Source: a virus
Strand: one strand, 5' to 3'
Virus record (IMG/VR): IMGVR_UViG_3300028073_000018
Location: 1-43,313 of that record
DNA: 43,313 nucleotides
In this document: piece by piece, positions 15,875 to 23,342 of the stretch
Position numbering within the stretch: the stretch's first letter is position 1
How the letters are laid out: every line of letters starts with the position of its first letter
Position numbers and translations under genes: made by a program
Notes under the pieces: model-generated
Told to the model about the DNA's origin: nothing
Databases searched by the model: none
The model's input: only the letters and a program-made list of their open reading frames with translations

Positions 15875-16070
15875 AACTTCCACGAAAAAAACCAGAAAAA
15901 GAACAAAGAGTACGACCTTTGAATCTTATGATCCATTACAATTAGCACAATTCGTCAATTCTTCCAATTGGACTAATGAAATGATCTCAGAATATTATAA
16001 TGTTTCTTTGGAATTTATAGAAGATCTGTTAAACTATTACAAAATTCGTGAACTTTCTAAACTTAAATGA
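15864..16070 (+). CDS. Basic small protein, possible DNA-binding HTH
   Basis: 68 residues from ATG 15864. The first 20 residues are strongly basic (TSTKKTRKRTKS), followed by LAQFVNSSNWTNEMISEYY and VSLEFIEDLLNYYK, a helix-turn-helix-like arrangement. A basic tail plus HTH suggests DNA binding, but no family is identified. A longer frame upstream (from 15777) lacks a good start. Stop overlaps the oxygenase start (ATGA). Confidence 0.6.
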   Translation: MKLKTSTKKTRKRTKSTTFESYDPLQLAQFVNSSNWTNEMISEYYNVSLEFIEDLLNYYKIRELSKLK

Positions 16071-16675
16071 TAGATTTTAATGTTTTAGCTTTATTTCCTA
16101 TTCCAATTATTAAATTTAGATTTAAAGAACATCACAAATATTTTTTCAATGACATTGAAAAACAGGTAAACCTACCAAAGGGATGGATAGTTCCATTGAA
16201 CTCTACTTTCCCGAATATTCCTGATGATGATCTTCTTGTTCCTTCTGAAGTCAGGGAACAAATGATTTTAGATCTAACTAAAGATATTGATGAAGTTCTC
16301 ATTCAATTAAAATGCCCATTGAATTATTATTTTTCTGATTTCTGGTATAACATATATCATGACAATCAAGGACAGGAAACTCATAATCATTTAGCCGTCC
16401 CTGGGCATAAGGCTATCTATTGGTCTGGAGTATATTACAATAAAAATGCTTCACCTACTAAGTTTTATAGACCAAATAAAATGTATAGTACCCAGTTATT
16501 TCCTGGTTATGAAGATTGTGAATTGCATGATTTTTACTATTCCGATTTTTCACCATCCGTAGAAGATGGTGATGTTTTATTGTTTCCTCCATATTTTGAA
16601 CACTCTGTCACATCATATGATTATCACAAAGATAATATGAGAATGACATTCTCTTTCAATCTTACTTTGGATTAG
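16067..16675 (+). CDS. 2OG-Fe(II) oxygenase-like protein (PF13759-type)
   Basis: 202 residues. GQETHNHLAVPGHKAIYWSG around residues 102-121 carries the metal-binding His region and the SGVYY strand typical of phage 2OG-Fe(II) oxygenases of the PF13759 type; DGDVLLFPPYFEHSV holds the distal metal-binding His and the end (MRMTFSFN) the 2OG-binding Arg. Such enzymes hydroxylate or demethylate proteins, nucleic acids or small molecules using 2-oxoglutarate and O2, and are numerous in cyanomyoviruses. The protein at 38433 looks like a relative. It stands amid small early genes. Substrate unknown. Confidence 0.78.
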   Translation: MIDFNVLALFPIPIIKFRFKEHHKYFFNDIEKQVNLPKGWIVPLNSTFPNIPDDDLLVPSEVREQMILDLTKDIDEVLIQLKCPLNYYFSDFWYNIYHDNQGQETHNHLAVPGHKAIYWSGVYYNKNASPTKFYRPNKMYSTQLFPGYEDCELHDFYYSDFSPSVEDGDVLLFPPYFEHSVTSYDYHKDNMRMTFSFNLTLD

Positions 16676-16679
16676 ACTT

Positions 16680-16919
16680 ATGAAAAGGAAATCGAAGTCT
16701 AAAATAATAAAAACAGGTGGGACTGCTTCTAGTATAGATATGCAGGTCCCACCTTTTCATGAATTTTTTCCAATAACATTATTTTATAAAGAAGGAAAAG
16801 ATAAAAAATACTGTTATTTCGTTTGCGAAGATCATTTAAAAAAATACATATCTAGACATAACTTAAAAAAAGGATCATTTGATGTCTATGATACTGAACC
16901 AAAGAAATTAGAAGAATAA
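16680..16919 (+). CDS. Basic small hypothetical protein
   Basis: 79 residues. Basic N terminus (MKRKSKSKIIKTGGTASS) then FFPITLFYKEGKDKKYCYFV and CEDHLKKYISRHNLKKG. No recognised domain. Follows the oxygenase by four bases. Confidence 0.66.
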   Translation: MKRKSKSKIIKTGGTASSIDMQVPPFHEFFPITLFYKEGKDKKYCYFVCEDHLKKYISRHNLKKGSFDVYDTEPKKLEE

Positions 16920-16925
16920 TTATCA

Positions 16926-17138
16926 ATGAAAAAGCAAAGAAAAACGATTTGGAGATTGTGGAGTTATTCTTTGGGTGAAAAACACGGAAAAGATGATAGG
17001 GAAGCAGATATTATTTCTATTGTAAGAACCGTTATATTTGCAACATATTTGATTACAAATTGTTTTATTGTAGCTGGAGTAATTCGGCATTGGAATGATG
17101 TAGATTATCAAAAAGAAGTACCTGAATTAAAAAAATGA
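16926..17138 (+). CDS. Small single-pass membrane protein
   Basis: 70 residues. The N-terminal 35 residues are basic and polar, followed by a single hydrophobic segment (IISIVRTVIFATYLITNCF and IVAGVI) and a short charged tail. Positive-inside rule puts the N terminus in the cytoplasm. Function unknown. Confidence 0.64.
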   Translation: MKKQRKTIWRLWSYSLGEKHGKDDREADIISIVRTVIFATYLITNCFIVAGVIRHWNDVDYQKEVPELKK

Positions 17139-17341
17139 AATTTCGAATTGTAGAACGATCAAATTTTTCTGGAGATTTAGTTTTCTATCCACAATATAAA
17201 AAATATTTTATGTGGTGGGATTTTTGGGATTTTGACTTTCCTCCAAAAAGAATAGAATTTTATTCACTTGAAAGTGCAACTAAATTCATTAAAAAACAAC
17301 AAAATAGACCAAAGGAAAATATTTACTATTTGGAAGATTGA
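17135..17341 (+). CDS. Small aromatic-rich hypothetical protein
   Basis: 68 residues, unusually rich in Phe, Tyr and Trp (YFMWWDFWDFDFPPKR). The C-terminal LESATKFIKKQQ resembles LQSAKNFIAKQQ in the protein at 10838. Overlaps the upstream gene by four bases and ends the operon before a 159-base gap. Confidence 0.66.
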   Translation: MKFRIVERSNFSGDLVFYPQYKKYFMWWDFWDFDFPPKRIEFYSLESATKFIKKQQNRPKENIYYLED

Positions 17342-17500
17342 ATAGGTGTTTGGAACAATAAGACTCTCTTATAATGCGTCATTTATGCTGCAATATTTCC
17401 AAAAAAAGGTATAGACACTATAATCTTTATATCTTATAGTTTTTTCAAGATTGACCAATCGATCTTGAACTAACCTATCGAAAAAACAAATGAATATTTT
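17342..17500 (+). promoter_or_regulatory. Intergenic region with -10-like boxes and a hairpin
   Basis: The gap holds two TATAAT boxes (17370-17375 and 17419-17424) without convincing -35 boxes and an inverted repeat TCAAGAT/ATCTTGA (17445-17451 and 17462-17468). It probably drives the gene at 17501. Which box is used cannot be told. Confidence 0.45.
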
Positions 17501-17926
17501 ATGAGACCTTATTCATGTTATCAAAATAATACAGTTTCGGTTCCAACAAAAGACAAATATATGACCATCTATTATTACCGAAAGGGGGTAATGGTAGCAA
17601 TGAAAAGACAATTTGATGAAGACTTTGAATCACCAAAAAACTGTGTAGAAGAAAAAGTTTTAGACGAAGTTTCATATCAAACACACTTGGAACATTATCA
17701 TAGAGAAAACAAAAGATTACAAGATGAATTTTGTTGTGATCTTATTAAAAAGTATGAAATTACTCATCATCCAAAAGCAAATAAATTATTTGAAAAAGCA
17801 TGGGAATATGGTTGTTCCTCTGGATTATCTGAGGTTGAAGATTACTTTGCAGATCTTGTAGAAATTATTAAAGATGATAAATCATGTAAAAGAATAACAC
17901 TTTCTAGAAATGTACAATTTATATAA
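17501..17926 (+). CDS. Conserved-type cyanophage hypothetical protein
   Basis: 141 residues. VAMKRQFDEDFESPKNCVEE and HHPKANKLFEKAWEYGCSSG followed by EVEDYFADLVEIIK are a layout I associate with a hypothetical protein family of T4-like cyanophages; it is largely helical with a Tyr-rich beta hairpin at the start (MTIYYYRKGVMV). No enzymatic motif. ATG 17501 is the first usable start after the intergenic hairpin. Function unknown. Confidence 0.78.
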   Translation: MRPYSCYQNNTVSVPTKDKYMTIYYYRKGVMVAMKRQFDEDFESPKNCVEEKVLDEVSYQTHLEHYHRENKRLQDEFCCDLIKKYEITHHPKANKLFEKAWEYGCSSGLSEVEDYFADLVEIIKDDKSCKRITLSRNVQFI

Positions 17927-17972
17927 AAAATTTAATAAGATTAAATAGTATTAACCACACATAAGAACTATT

Positions 17973-18248
17973 ATGACTATCGAAGAAATTCAAAAACAAA
18001 TAGTAGAACTTCAAAGAATAGTAGAATCTATGCAAATTCAAAAATTAGAAGTTTCTAGACATTTTACTGGGGATTATTTTAAACCCTATAGAGGAAAGCA
18101 ATATCGTCGTATGGAATCGGAAAATATTCCAATTTGGGAACATTTTTGCGATAAATCAGGAGAATGGACAGTAGTTTCATCAGATGAAGTTGAGTTATTG
18201 GAAGATACTTATTGTAGTGAATGTGTTACTCCTGTAAAAAAATCTTGA
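17973..18248 (+). CDS. Hypothetical protein with N-terminal coiled coil and CxxC
   Basis: 91 residues. Residues 1-28 form a short coiled coil (EEIQKQIVELQRIVESMQIQ); the C terminus has CSECVTP, and FCDKSGEW lies upstream, giving three Cys that could bind zinc. TTAAATA at 17941 is a possible late-type promoter 26 bases before the start region. No family recognised. Confidence 0.66.
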   Translation: MTIEEIQKQIVELQRIVESMQIQKLEVSRHFTGDYFKPYRGKQYRRMESENIPIWEHFCDKSGEWTVVSSDEVELLEDTYCSECVTPVKKS

Positions 18249-18273
18249 CTTTTTAACTAATTAACATTAAAGT
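18245..18273 (+). promoter_or_regulatory. Sigma70-type promoter
   Basis: TTGACT (18245-18250, overlapping the upstream stop), 17-base spacer, TAAAGT (18268-18273), 22 bases before the ATG at 18295. Confidence 0.55.
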
Positions 18274-18294
18274 AAAAAAATCTAATCGTATATT

Positions 18295-19068
18295 ATGAAT
18301 ATTATTAAAAATCTTACAAAAGAAAATACAATTGAAGATTATCAAGTTAATATAAATGATATGATCACTGGTCAGAAGACCAATTTGTCGGATTTTATTG
18401 ATCAATTGATGACTAGGATTTCTAGTCTAGAGCATAAGAATAGGGAATTATATGATCGAGTAAATGTACTTGAAGAAGAAAACCTATCAACGACAAATGA
18501 ACTATATCGTTTGGAAAATTCACTAGAAACTCGAATTGATATTCTAACTGGACAATCTTTTATTGAAAATAATAACAATTTAAATAAAGCAAACTCGCAA
18601 TATACTGAAGAAGAATTGGATGCAATGTGCGATAAAGCAGCATCCGATGAAGAAAAAGAACAATGTAGAGAATATAATCTACGTGAAGCAGAATATTATA
18701 ATAAAAGAGTAGAACTAGATTATGCATCTAAGAGTCCATTACCTCCACATCAAATACATTTTGGTTGGAAAAATGTAAATAATGATGAATTTGATAAAAT
18801 GTTTCCACCAAAAGATTATCGCAGAAATATAACAAAAAAATGGAAAGTGACGATTGACGATGACTATAATCTTATTCTTCCCGAGAGTCTATTGAATGAA
18901 ATTGGTTGGAAAGAGGGTGATACTCTAGAGTGGATTGATAATCGAGATGGATCATTCAAACTTCAAAAAGTAGATAATAATCAACCTGAAAAATATAAAA
19001 CTTATGATGAAATGATTGCAGAAGGTTGGACAATGACTGCTGATGGATTTTGGATTAAAGAATCATGA
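18295..19068 (+). CDS. AbrB-like swapped-hairpin protein with coiled-coil N terminus
   Basis: 257 residues. Residues ~25-90 form a coiled coil (ISSLEHKNRELYDRVNVLEE). Residues ~182-226 (KWKVTIDDDYNLILPESLLN, then EIGWKEGDTLEWIDNRDGSF) match the AbrB/MazE/SpoVT swapped-hairpin fold, whose pattern is a strand, LPxxLLxxxGWxxGDxLxW and a final strand. AbrB folds dimerise and often bind DNA; cyanophages carry several such proteins, with a proposed but unproven role in redirecting host nitrogen or carbon regulation. A C-terminal segment (YDEMIAEGWTMTADGFWIKE) follows. Early-type promoter at 18245. The regulator role is inference. Confidence 0.75.
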   Translation: MNIIKNLTKENTIEDYQVNINDMITGQKTNLSDFIDQLMTRISSLEHKNRELYDRVNVLEEENLSTTNELYRLENSLETRIDILTGQSFIENNNNLNKANSQYTEEELDAMCDKAASDEEKEQCREYNLREAEYYNKRVELDYASKSPLPPHQIHFGWKNVNNDEFDKMFPPKDYRRNITKKWKVTIDDDYNLILPESLLNEIGWKEGDTLEWIDNRDGSFKLQKVDNNQPEKYKTYDEMIAEGWTMTADGFWIKES

Positions 19069-19337
19069 AACAAGAATTGTTTGTATGTTCTTGTGGTAGT
19101 GTAGATCATCAATTTATTATTACTTCTTTCGATGATGATGAAGATTATAATGATCTATATGTAGAAGTTCATTTGTCTGATGTTGGGTTTTGGAATAGGT
19201 TAAAGTATGCTTTTAACTATATTTTAGGTAAAAGATCTAGTTATAATTCTGGAGCATTTTCAGAAATCTTGTTAAATAAAGAAATTACTGCTAGATTAAT
19301 TGAAGTATTGCAAAATCATTATCGGAGAATGGAATAA
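19065..19337 (+). CDS. Hypothetical protein
   Basis: 90 residues. VCSCGSVDHQFIITSFDDDE at the start has a CxC that could bind metal; the middle (VEVHLSDVGFWNRLKYAFNY) and the end (ITARLIEVLQNHYRRM) look like a strand and a terminal helix. No family recognised. Overlaps both neighbours. Confidence 0.7.
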   Translation: MKQELFVCSCGSVDHQFIITSFDDDEDYNDLYVEVHLSDVGFWNRLKYAFNYILGKRSSYNSGAFSEILLNKEITARLIEVLQNHYRRME

Positions 19338-19561
19338 TGGCACTTTCCCAATCAGTAGAAGGATCACTAAAGGAAGCAGAACAATGTCTAAGAAATGCAT
19401 TAGCATATGCTGCAAGGCAAGAAAAACCTTTTGTTTCCAGAGAAATTTCGGATCTTATTTATAGAATCGATTCTTTGATTAAAACTGATAAATTTATGGA
19501 TAAAGTTGAAGAAAAATTTAGTAGCAAAGATGGAAAGGATTTCTTTGGAGGAATTTTCTAA
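19337..19561 (+). CDS. Small helical hypothetical protein
   Basis: 74 residues, almost entirely helical (EGSLKEAEQCLRNALAYAAR, EISDLIYRIDSLIKTDKFMD) with a Gly/Phe end (FFGGIF). No family recognised. Shares one base with genes on both sides. Confidence 0.7.
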   Translation: MALSQSVEGSLKEAEQCLRNALAYAARQEKPFVSREISDLIYRIDSLIKTDKFMDKVEEKFSSKDGKDFFGGIF

Positions 19562-19875
19562 TGATGGACTCTGAATCTAAAGTTGAAGTTATAGAGAAGG
19601 TTGAAAAAAACCTAGAAAATTTGCAAAATTTGATAAAAGAACGTAGGGAAAAATCTTTAGAGTGGTATAAAAATCTATCAGATGAGGATAGGTTTTCTGC
19701 AGTTCAAGCAGTAATTGAAATCGCATGTGAAGCAGAGAAATCTGGTTGTTCACATAGACAATTGCAGAAAGAATTAGGAATTTATCCCCAAGGATTTTGG
19801 ATTATGGATCTCTCAAATTTACATAATGCATTATGGGAATTTTATCAGAATCAAGAAATTATCAATTTTGAATGA
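19561..19875 (+). CDS. Helical hypothetical protein
   Basis: 104 residues; ATG 19561 or 19564. Long helix at the start (EVIEKVEKNLENLQNLIKER), then FSAVQAVIEIACEAEKSGCS and HRQLQKELGIYPQGFWIMDL, which has a helix-turn-helix-like shape. Last gene of the 18295 operon. Function unknown. Confidence 0.7.
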   Translation: MMDSESKVEVIEKVEKNLENLQNLIKERREKSLEWYKNLSDEDRFSAVQAVIEIACEAEKSGCSHRQLQKELGIYPQGFWIMDLSNLHNALWEFYQNQEIINFE

Positions 19876-19916
19876 TTTTTAAAATCTTTAGAGATTGTTA
19901 AACCCCTCTAAAACCC

Positions 19917-19945
19917 TTGCAATTTCTATGATTTTGTTCTAAATA
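19917..19945 (+). promoter_or_regulatory. Promoter candidate (sigma70 or late-type)
   Basis: TTGCAA (19917-19922), 17 bases, TAAATA (19940-19945). The -10 region also reads CTAAATA, so either host-type or late-type transcription could start here, upstream of 19976. Confidence 0.5.
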
Positions 19946-19975
19946 TAGTAGGAATGTTTTGAAACCCTGACAAAA

Positions 19976-20140
19976 ATGAAAAACAACGATTGGGAAGAAC
20001 TTGTAGCACTTAAGGATGCAATTTCATACAATCCAGCATCAGTACATCCAGATAAAATGGAAAAATTTACTGAATTATTTGTCCAGTCCCTTGTTGGAAA
20101 AGGAGATTATTCAAATCAAGAAAAACCTACAAATTACTAA
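19976..20140 (+). CDS. 54-residue hypothetical protein, cyanophage-type
   Basis: MKNNDWEELVALKDAISYNP then VHPDKMEKFTELFVQSLVGK. Its compact helical layout and ending (GDYSNQEKPTNY) look like a small protein family I associate with cyanophages; function unknown. It has its own promoter candidate and precedes the capsid-targeted module. Confidence 0.7.
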   Translation: MKNNDWEELVALKDAISYNPASVHPDKMEKFTELFVQSLVGKGDYSNQEKPTNY

Positions 20141-20143
20141 ATA
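20137..20143 (+). promoter_or_regulatory. Late-promoter-like CTAAATA
   Basis: CTAAATA ends 19 bases before ATG 20163, matching the spacing of late motifs before 21210 and 34012. It would make the capsid-targeted gene a late gene. Confidence 0.5.
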
Positions 20144-20162
20144 TTTTAAAAGATATTAGAAT

Positions 20163-21182
20163 ATGAAAGGTTTTAGAGAGTTTTTTTTAGATTTTGATAA
20201 TATCTATGAAGGTAGAAAATCTGGAGATTATTCTCTTCATGATTGGTTTACTAAAAGTAAGTCATCAGATGGTAAACCTGGTTGGGTTCAGTTGGGTGGA
20301 AGATATGCAGGAAAACCTTGTGCAAAACAACCAGGACAAACTACAAAACCGAAGTGTGGTTCTAGCAAGATGAAAGCAGCACTTTCTGATGAAGAAGAGC
20401 AGAAAGCTTTTGAACGTAAGAATCGTCAAGATCCAGACCCAAATAAGAGAGGGAAAGCAAAAATGGTTGCAACTGAAGAAAAAGATGCATGTTATCATAA
20501 AGTAAAATCTCGTTATAGTGTATGGCCAAGTGCTTATGCTTCTGGAGCATTAGTTAAGTGTAGAAAAGTAGGAGCAAAGAATTGGGGAAATAAGAAAAAA
20601 ACATTTAAAGAGTTTTTTGAAGAAGTATATTTAATTGAAGCACAGAGATATTTTTCAAGTAGATCTGAATTAGAAAAACATCATGGTGGGATTCCATCAG
20701 GTTATTATGCTAATAATGCTGGCAGCACTGAAAATCCAAAATGGAGACTTAAACCTAAATCTGGAGGTGTAGGTGAAAGAGGAAGAAGAAAAGAAAGAAT
20801 TGAAAATTTAAGTTCGAGTGAAGAAAGAAGAACTGCAGATACTAAAATAAGAAAATTGAAGTCTAAAGGATTAGAAGCACATCATATTACTCCACTACAT
20901 TATTCTTCAAAATTGAAGTCATCTATGAGTGATGCAGAGTGGAAAGAACGAGTAAAAAAAGATGCTTCGCAAGGGGTTTATCATGGACATCATCCAAGAA
21001 ATATAATGGGTGCTAAGAGATCTACTGATCCTTCAGATAAACCTGGAATTTATCATAGAAAGGGTGGAGCACATGAAATAGAATCAAAAACAAAAGATAT
21101 TGTTTCTGGTTCAATTCCTCATAAAGAACTTCTTTCTGCAGCAGTGAGAAGACAAAAGAAAAAAGCAAAAGCAAAATCCTAG
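20163..21182 (+). CDS. Capsid-targeted basic protein fused to an HNH-like domain
   Basis: 339 residues, strongly basic. Residues 1-16 (MKGFREFFLDFDNIYE) resemble the T4 capsid-targeting peptide. Residues ~18-140 carry a Lys/Cys-rich phage domain (GWVQLGGRYAGKPCAKQPGQ, and SVWPSAYASGALVKC) of a kind common in cyanophage DNA-associated proteins. At residues 145-160, KKTFKEFFEEVYLIEA is a second targeting peptide, now internal with its Met lost. The C-terminal part has EAHHITPL (His240, His241), GVYHGHHPRNIMGA and later GIYHRKGGAHE, an HNH/LHH-nuclease-like pattern. This looks like a fusion of two packaged internal proteins. Nuclease activity and packaging are inferences. Confidence 0.72.
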   Translation: MKGFREFFLDFDNIYEGRKSGDYSLHDWFTKSKSSDGKPGWVQLGGRYAGKPCAKQPGQTTKPKCGSSKMKAALSDEEEQKAFERKNRQDPDPNKRGKAKMVATEEKDACYHKVKSRYSVWPSAYASGALVKCRKVGAKNWGNKKKTFKEFFEEVYLIEAQRYFSSRSELEKHHGGIPSGYYANNAGSTENPKWRLKPKSGGVGERGRRKERIENLSSSEERRTADTKIRKLKSKGLEAHHITPLHYSSKLKSSMSDAEWKERVKKDASQGVYHGHHPRNIMGAKRSTDPSDKPGIYHRKGGAHEIESKTKDIVSGSIPHKELLSAAVRRQKKKAKAKS

Positions 21183-21189
21183 ATAAATA
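21182..21189 (+). promoter_or_regulatory. Late-promoter octamer GATAAATA
   Basis: GATAAATA, one base from the T4 late consensus TATAAATA, lies 20 bases before ATG 21210 and right at the upstream stop codon. Confidence 0.6.
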
Positions 21190-21209
21190 AAAATAAAAGT
21201 TATAAAAAG

Positions 21210-21683
21210 ATGAAGACCTTTAAAGAGTTTCTAGAAGAAGCACATCTTTACGAAATGCGTAAAGAAGATAAAGTTGCTGGAAAGAAAAAGACTCCTCTTT
21301 ATACAACTGTAAAGTCTGCTAGAGTTGAAAGACAACCTGAAGGTAGTGATACAAAGTGGAAATTAAAAAAGTCAGAAAAGAAAACTGTATCTCGTGAAGC
21401 ATCATTAGGTAGAACTAAACAAGGGATGATTGACACTGCAACTAATCCCTATGCTTCTCGTTATGAAGTTCTTGGAACTTATAAGAGACATGCACATGGA
21501 GGTGGTGGAAGTGGTGCAGAAGCACCTGGAAGAAAGAGAGGTGTTGGTAAGTTGGAACAACAAAAAATAGAAAGAGCAAAGAGAGAAAAAGGAGAAAGAC
21601 CTATTGGTTCAGGTCCATCCCCAGAATATAAAGTTGCATTGAAGAGAGCACAAAGATCACGTTCAATGGGTGGTGGACAATGA
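21210..21683 (+). CDS. Capsid-targeted basic internal protein
   Basis: 157 residues, very basic. MKTFKEFLEEAHLYE at the start follows the T4 internal-protein targeting pattern; prohead protease would be expected to cut after a Glu near residues 9-15. The rest is Lys/Arg/Gly-rich and probably disordered (HAHGGGGSGAEAPGRKRGVG), suited to binding packaged DNA. Late octamer upstream at 21182. Four-base overlap with the next gene of the same type. No enzyme motif seen. Packaging is inferred from the peptide. Confidence 0.75.
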   Translation: MKTFKEFLEEAHLYEMRKEDKVAGKKKTPLYTTVKSARVERQPEGSDTKWKLKKSEKKTVSREASLGRTKQGMIDTATNPYASRYEVLGTYKRHAHGGGGSGAEAPGRKRGVGKLEQQKIERAKREKGERPIGSGPSPEYKVALKRAQRSRSMGGGQ

Positions 21684-22531
21684 AGACATATCAGGAATTT
21701 ATTTCTGAAGCAAAAAAGTGCTGGCCTGGTTATAAGAAGAAAGGGACACAAAAACTCTTTGGGAAGACTTATAATCGTTGTGTGAAAGAAGATATTGAAG
21801 AACTTGAAGAGAGTTCAACTGGTGAAAGAAGTGGTAGAAGAACACGAGGCAAGGTAACTCTTGCTCGTGGTCGTGGTGCTGATATGACAAGGCAAGAAAG
21901 ATCTACTGCTGCGATTGCAAAGAAAGCAGGACTCAAAGGAACTGGTAAGTATTCCACCAAAGATTTGAGAACCAAAGCAAAAGACTACACAACTTATGAT
22001 AGTGAAGATACTGAAGATGATTATGGCAGCACCGAGCAGGATCATTACATTCGTACTCACGCATCAGCAAGAAAAGCAGCAAAGGGAGAACAGTTAATCC
22101 GTAAGTTCAAAACAGCAGGAAAAACTCCAACTGGAATGACTAGATTGAAAACTGCACCTTCAAGTGAAAGTGTAAGAAGAGTAAAGGATTTGAAAAAGCA
22201 AATCTCTAAATCAGGTGCTAATAAGAGAGGTCCAGTTCATACTGTAGATATTATGCACCGTGATAGTGATGTCGGAAAAGGTGACCCAGATAATCAAATG
22301 GAAAGAGGTAGAAACTTTATTCAAGCACTAAAAGATACTCCAAAGCATCTCAAGAGAGCAGGTGCAAAGAAAGGTGAGACTGTAGTTGGAAAACCAACAG
22401 CAGTGATGTCTGGTGAAGATCAAAAGACTGGAGTAGCAAAGAGAGCAAAACTTTATAAGAAAGTGTTTGGCAAGAGAAGCAGTGATAAGAGCAACAAAAC
22501 GGGACTAATGACTGGAGCAGTTGATAAATAG
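21680..22531 (+). CDS. Capsid-targeted basic internal protein with CWPGYKKKGT motif
   Basis: 283 residues. MKTYQEFISEA at the N terminus differs by one residue from the capsid-targeting sequence of T4 internal proteins (MKTYQEFIAEA), established to direct proteins into the prohead and to be removed by the gp21 protease. KKCWPGYKKKGTQKLFGKTY, directly after it, is a motif I associate with several cyanophage proteins. Residues ~55-283 are basic with SGERSGRRTRGKVTLARGRG and VHTVDIMHRDSDVGKGD. A terminator-type hairpin follows at 22568. Catalytic function, if any, is not evident. Confidence 0.78.
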   Translation: MKTYQEFISEAKKCWPGYKKKGTQKLFGKTYNRCVKEDIEELEESSTGERSGRRTRGKVTLARGRGADMTRQERSTAAIAKKAGLKGTGKYSTKDLRTKAKDYTTYDSEDTEDDYGSTEQDHYIRTHASARKAAKGEQLIRKFKTAGKTPTGMTRLKTAPSSESVRRVKDLKKQISKSGANKRGPVHTVDIMHRDSDVGKGDPDNQMERGRNFIQALKDTPKHLKRAGAKKGETVVGKPTAVMSGEDQKTGVAKRAKLYKKVFGKRSSDKSNKTGLMTGAVDK

Positions 22532-22567
22532 TAATGCCTTAATTGGTTCGCATCTTTAAGGTAGAGG

Positions 22568-22590
22568 AGGAGCAGAAATGCTCCTTTTCT
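22568..22590 (+). terminator. Rho-independent-type terminator
   Basis: AGGAGCA, loop GAAA, TGCTCCT, then TTTCTT. A 7-bp stem closed by a GNRA tetraloop with a T-rich tail, 37 bases after the capsid-targeted gene. Confidence 0.75.
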
Positions 22591-22592
22591 TG

Positions 22593-22600
22593 TATAAATA
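22593..22600 (+). promoter_or_regulatory. Late promoter TATAAATA
   Basis: Exact T4-type late octamer, 28 bases before ATG 22628 of the homing endonuclease gene. Confidence 0.7.
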
Positions 22601-22627
22601 CTATTGCGAACCAATTTAAGAGTAGAA

Positions 22628-23326
22628 ATGGTAAATCCTAACCGATTTTATACCTATGCATATTTGCGTGAAGATAGAACACCTTACTACATAGGTAAAG
22701 GTAGTGGGAATAGAATACATAAAAGAAAAGCAACAGATATTAAGCCCCCGAAAGATAAATCTAGAATAATTTTTCTTAAAAAGAATATTACAGCAGAAAA
22801 TGCCTATAAGCACGAGATTTATATGATTTCTGTTTATGGAAGGAAAGATTTGGGAATGGGAATTTTACAGAACAAAACTAATGGTGGTGATGGTGTCTGT
22901 AATATGAGTGAAGAAACTAAACAAAAAATTAAAGAAAAAAGAGCACTTCAAAAATTTACTGATGAAACAAAATTGAAAATAAGTAAAGCATTAATAGGTA
23001 AAAAGAGACCCCCAGAAGTTATAGAAAAAATAAAAAAAGGAAGAACTGGAATAAAGCATACCGAAGAAGCAAAACGAAAAATAAAAGAAAAGAGAGCAAA
23101 TCAAGTTTTTACTGAAGAAACTAGAAAAAAGTTAAGTGATTTACATAAAGGAAAATCCAAACCACATTTTTGGAAGAAATTTAAAATTATTAGTCCAGAT
23201 GGAAATATAGTAGAAGAAGTTAATCTTACTAAATTTTGTATTGAAAATAATTTAAATTATAGTTGTATTCGTAGAGTTTTATGTGGAAAACAAAAACAAC
23301 ATAAAGGATGGACTAAACCTAAATAA
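22628..23326 (+). CDS. GIY-YIG homing endonuclease with NUMOD3 repeats
   Basis: 232 residues from ATG 22628. Residues 5-40, FYTYAYLREDRTPYYIGKGS then NRIHKRKA, are the GIY-YIG core with its catalytic Arg; KHEIYMISVYG holds the catalytic Glu and TNGGDG ends the core. Residues ~98-180 are tandem NUMOD3-type DNA-binding helices (MSEETKQKIKEKR, HTEEAKRKIKEKR, FTEETRKKLSDLHKG). The C terminus (PDGNIVEEVNLTKFCIENNL) is a NUMOD1/IENR1-like recognition unit. Free-standing endonucleases of this kind cut cognate alleles and spread by repair. It separates the capsid-targeted module from the structural gene at 23343; the flanking hairpin and late promoter suggest timed expression. Confidence 0.92.
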   Translation: MVNPNRFYTYAYLREDRTPYYIGKGSGNRIHKRKATDIKPPKDKSRIIFLKKNITAENAYKHEIYMISVYGRKDLGMGILQNKTNGGDGVCNMSEETKQKIKEKRALQKFTDETKLKISKALIGKKRPPEVIEKIKKGRTGIKHTEEAKRKIKEKRANQVFTEETRKKLSDLHKGKSKPHFWKKFKIISPDGNIVEEVNLTKFCIENNLNYSCIRRVLCGKQKQHKGWTKPK

Positions 23327-23342
23327 ATAAAAAACTATAAAT

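Larger units (their letters stand above)
22541..22616 (+). promoter_or_regulatory. Inverted repeat enclosing a terminator and late promoter before GIY-YIG gene
   Basis: AATTGGTTCGCA (22541-22552) and TGCGAACCAATT (22605-22616) are perfect 12-base complements. Between them lie an inner hairpin (22568-22585) and the late octamer TATAAATA (22593-22600). A read-through transcript folds the right arm close to the endonuclease start at 22628, whereas a late transcript starting just after the octamer lacks the left arm. Confidence 0.65.
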
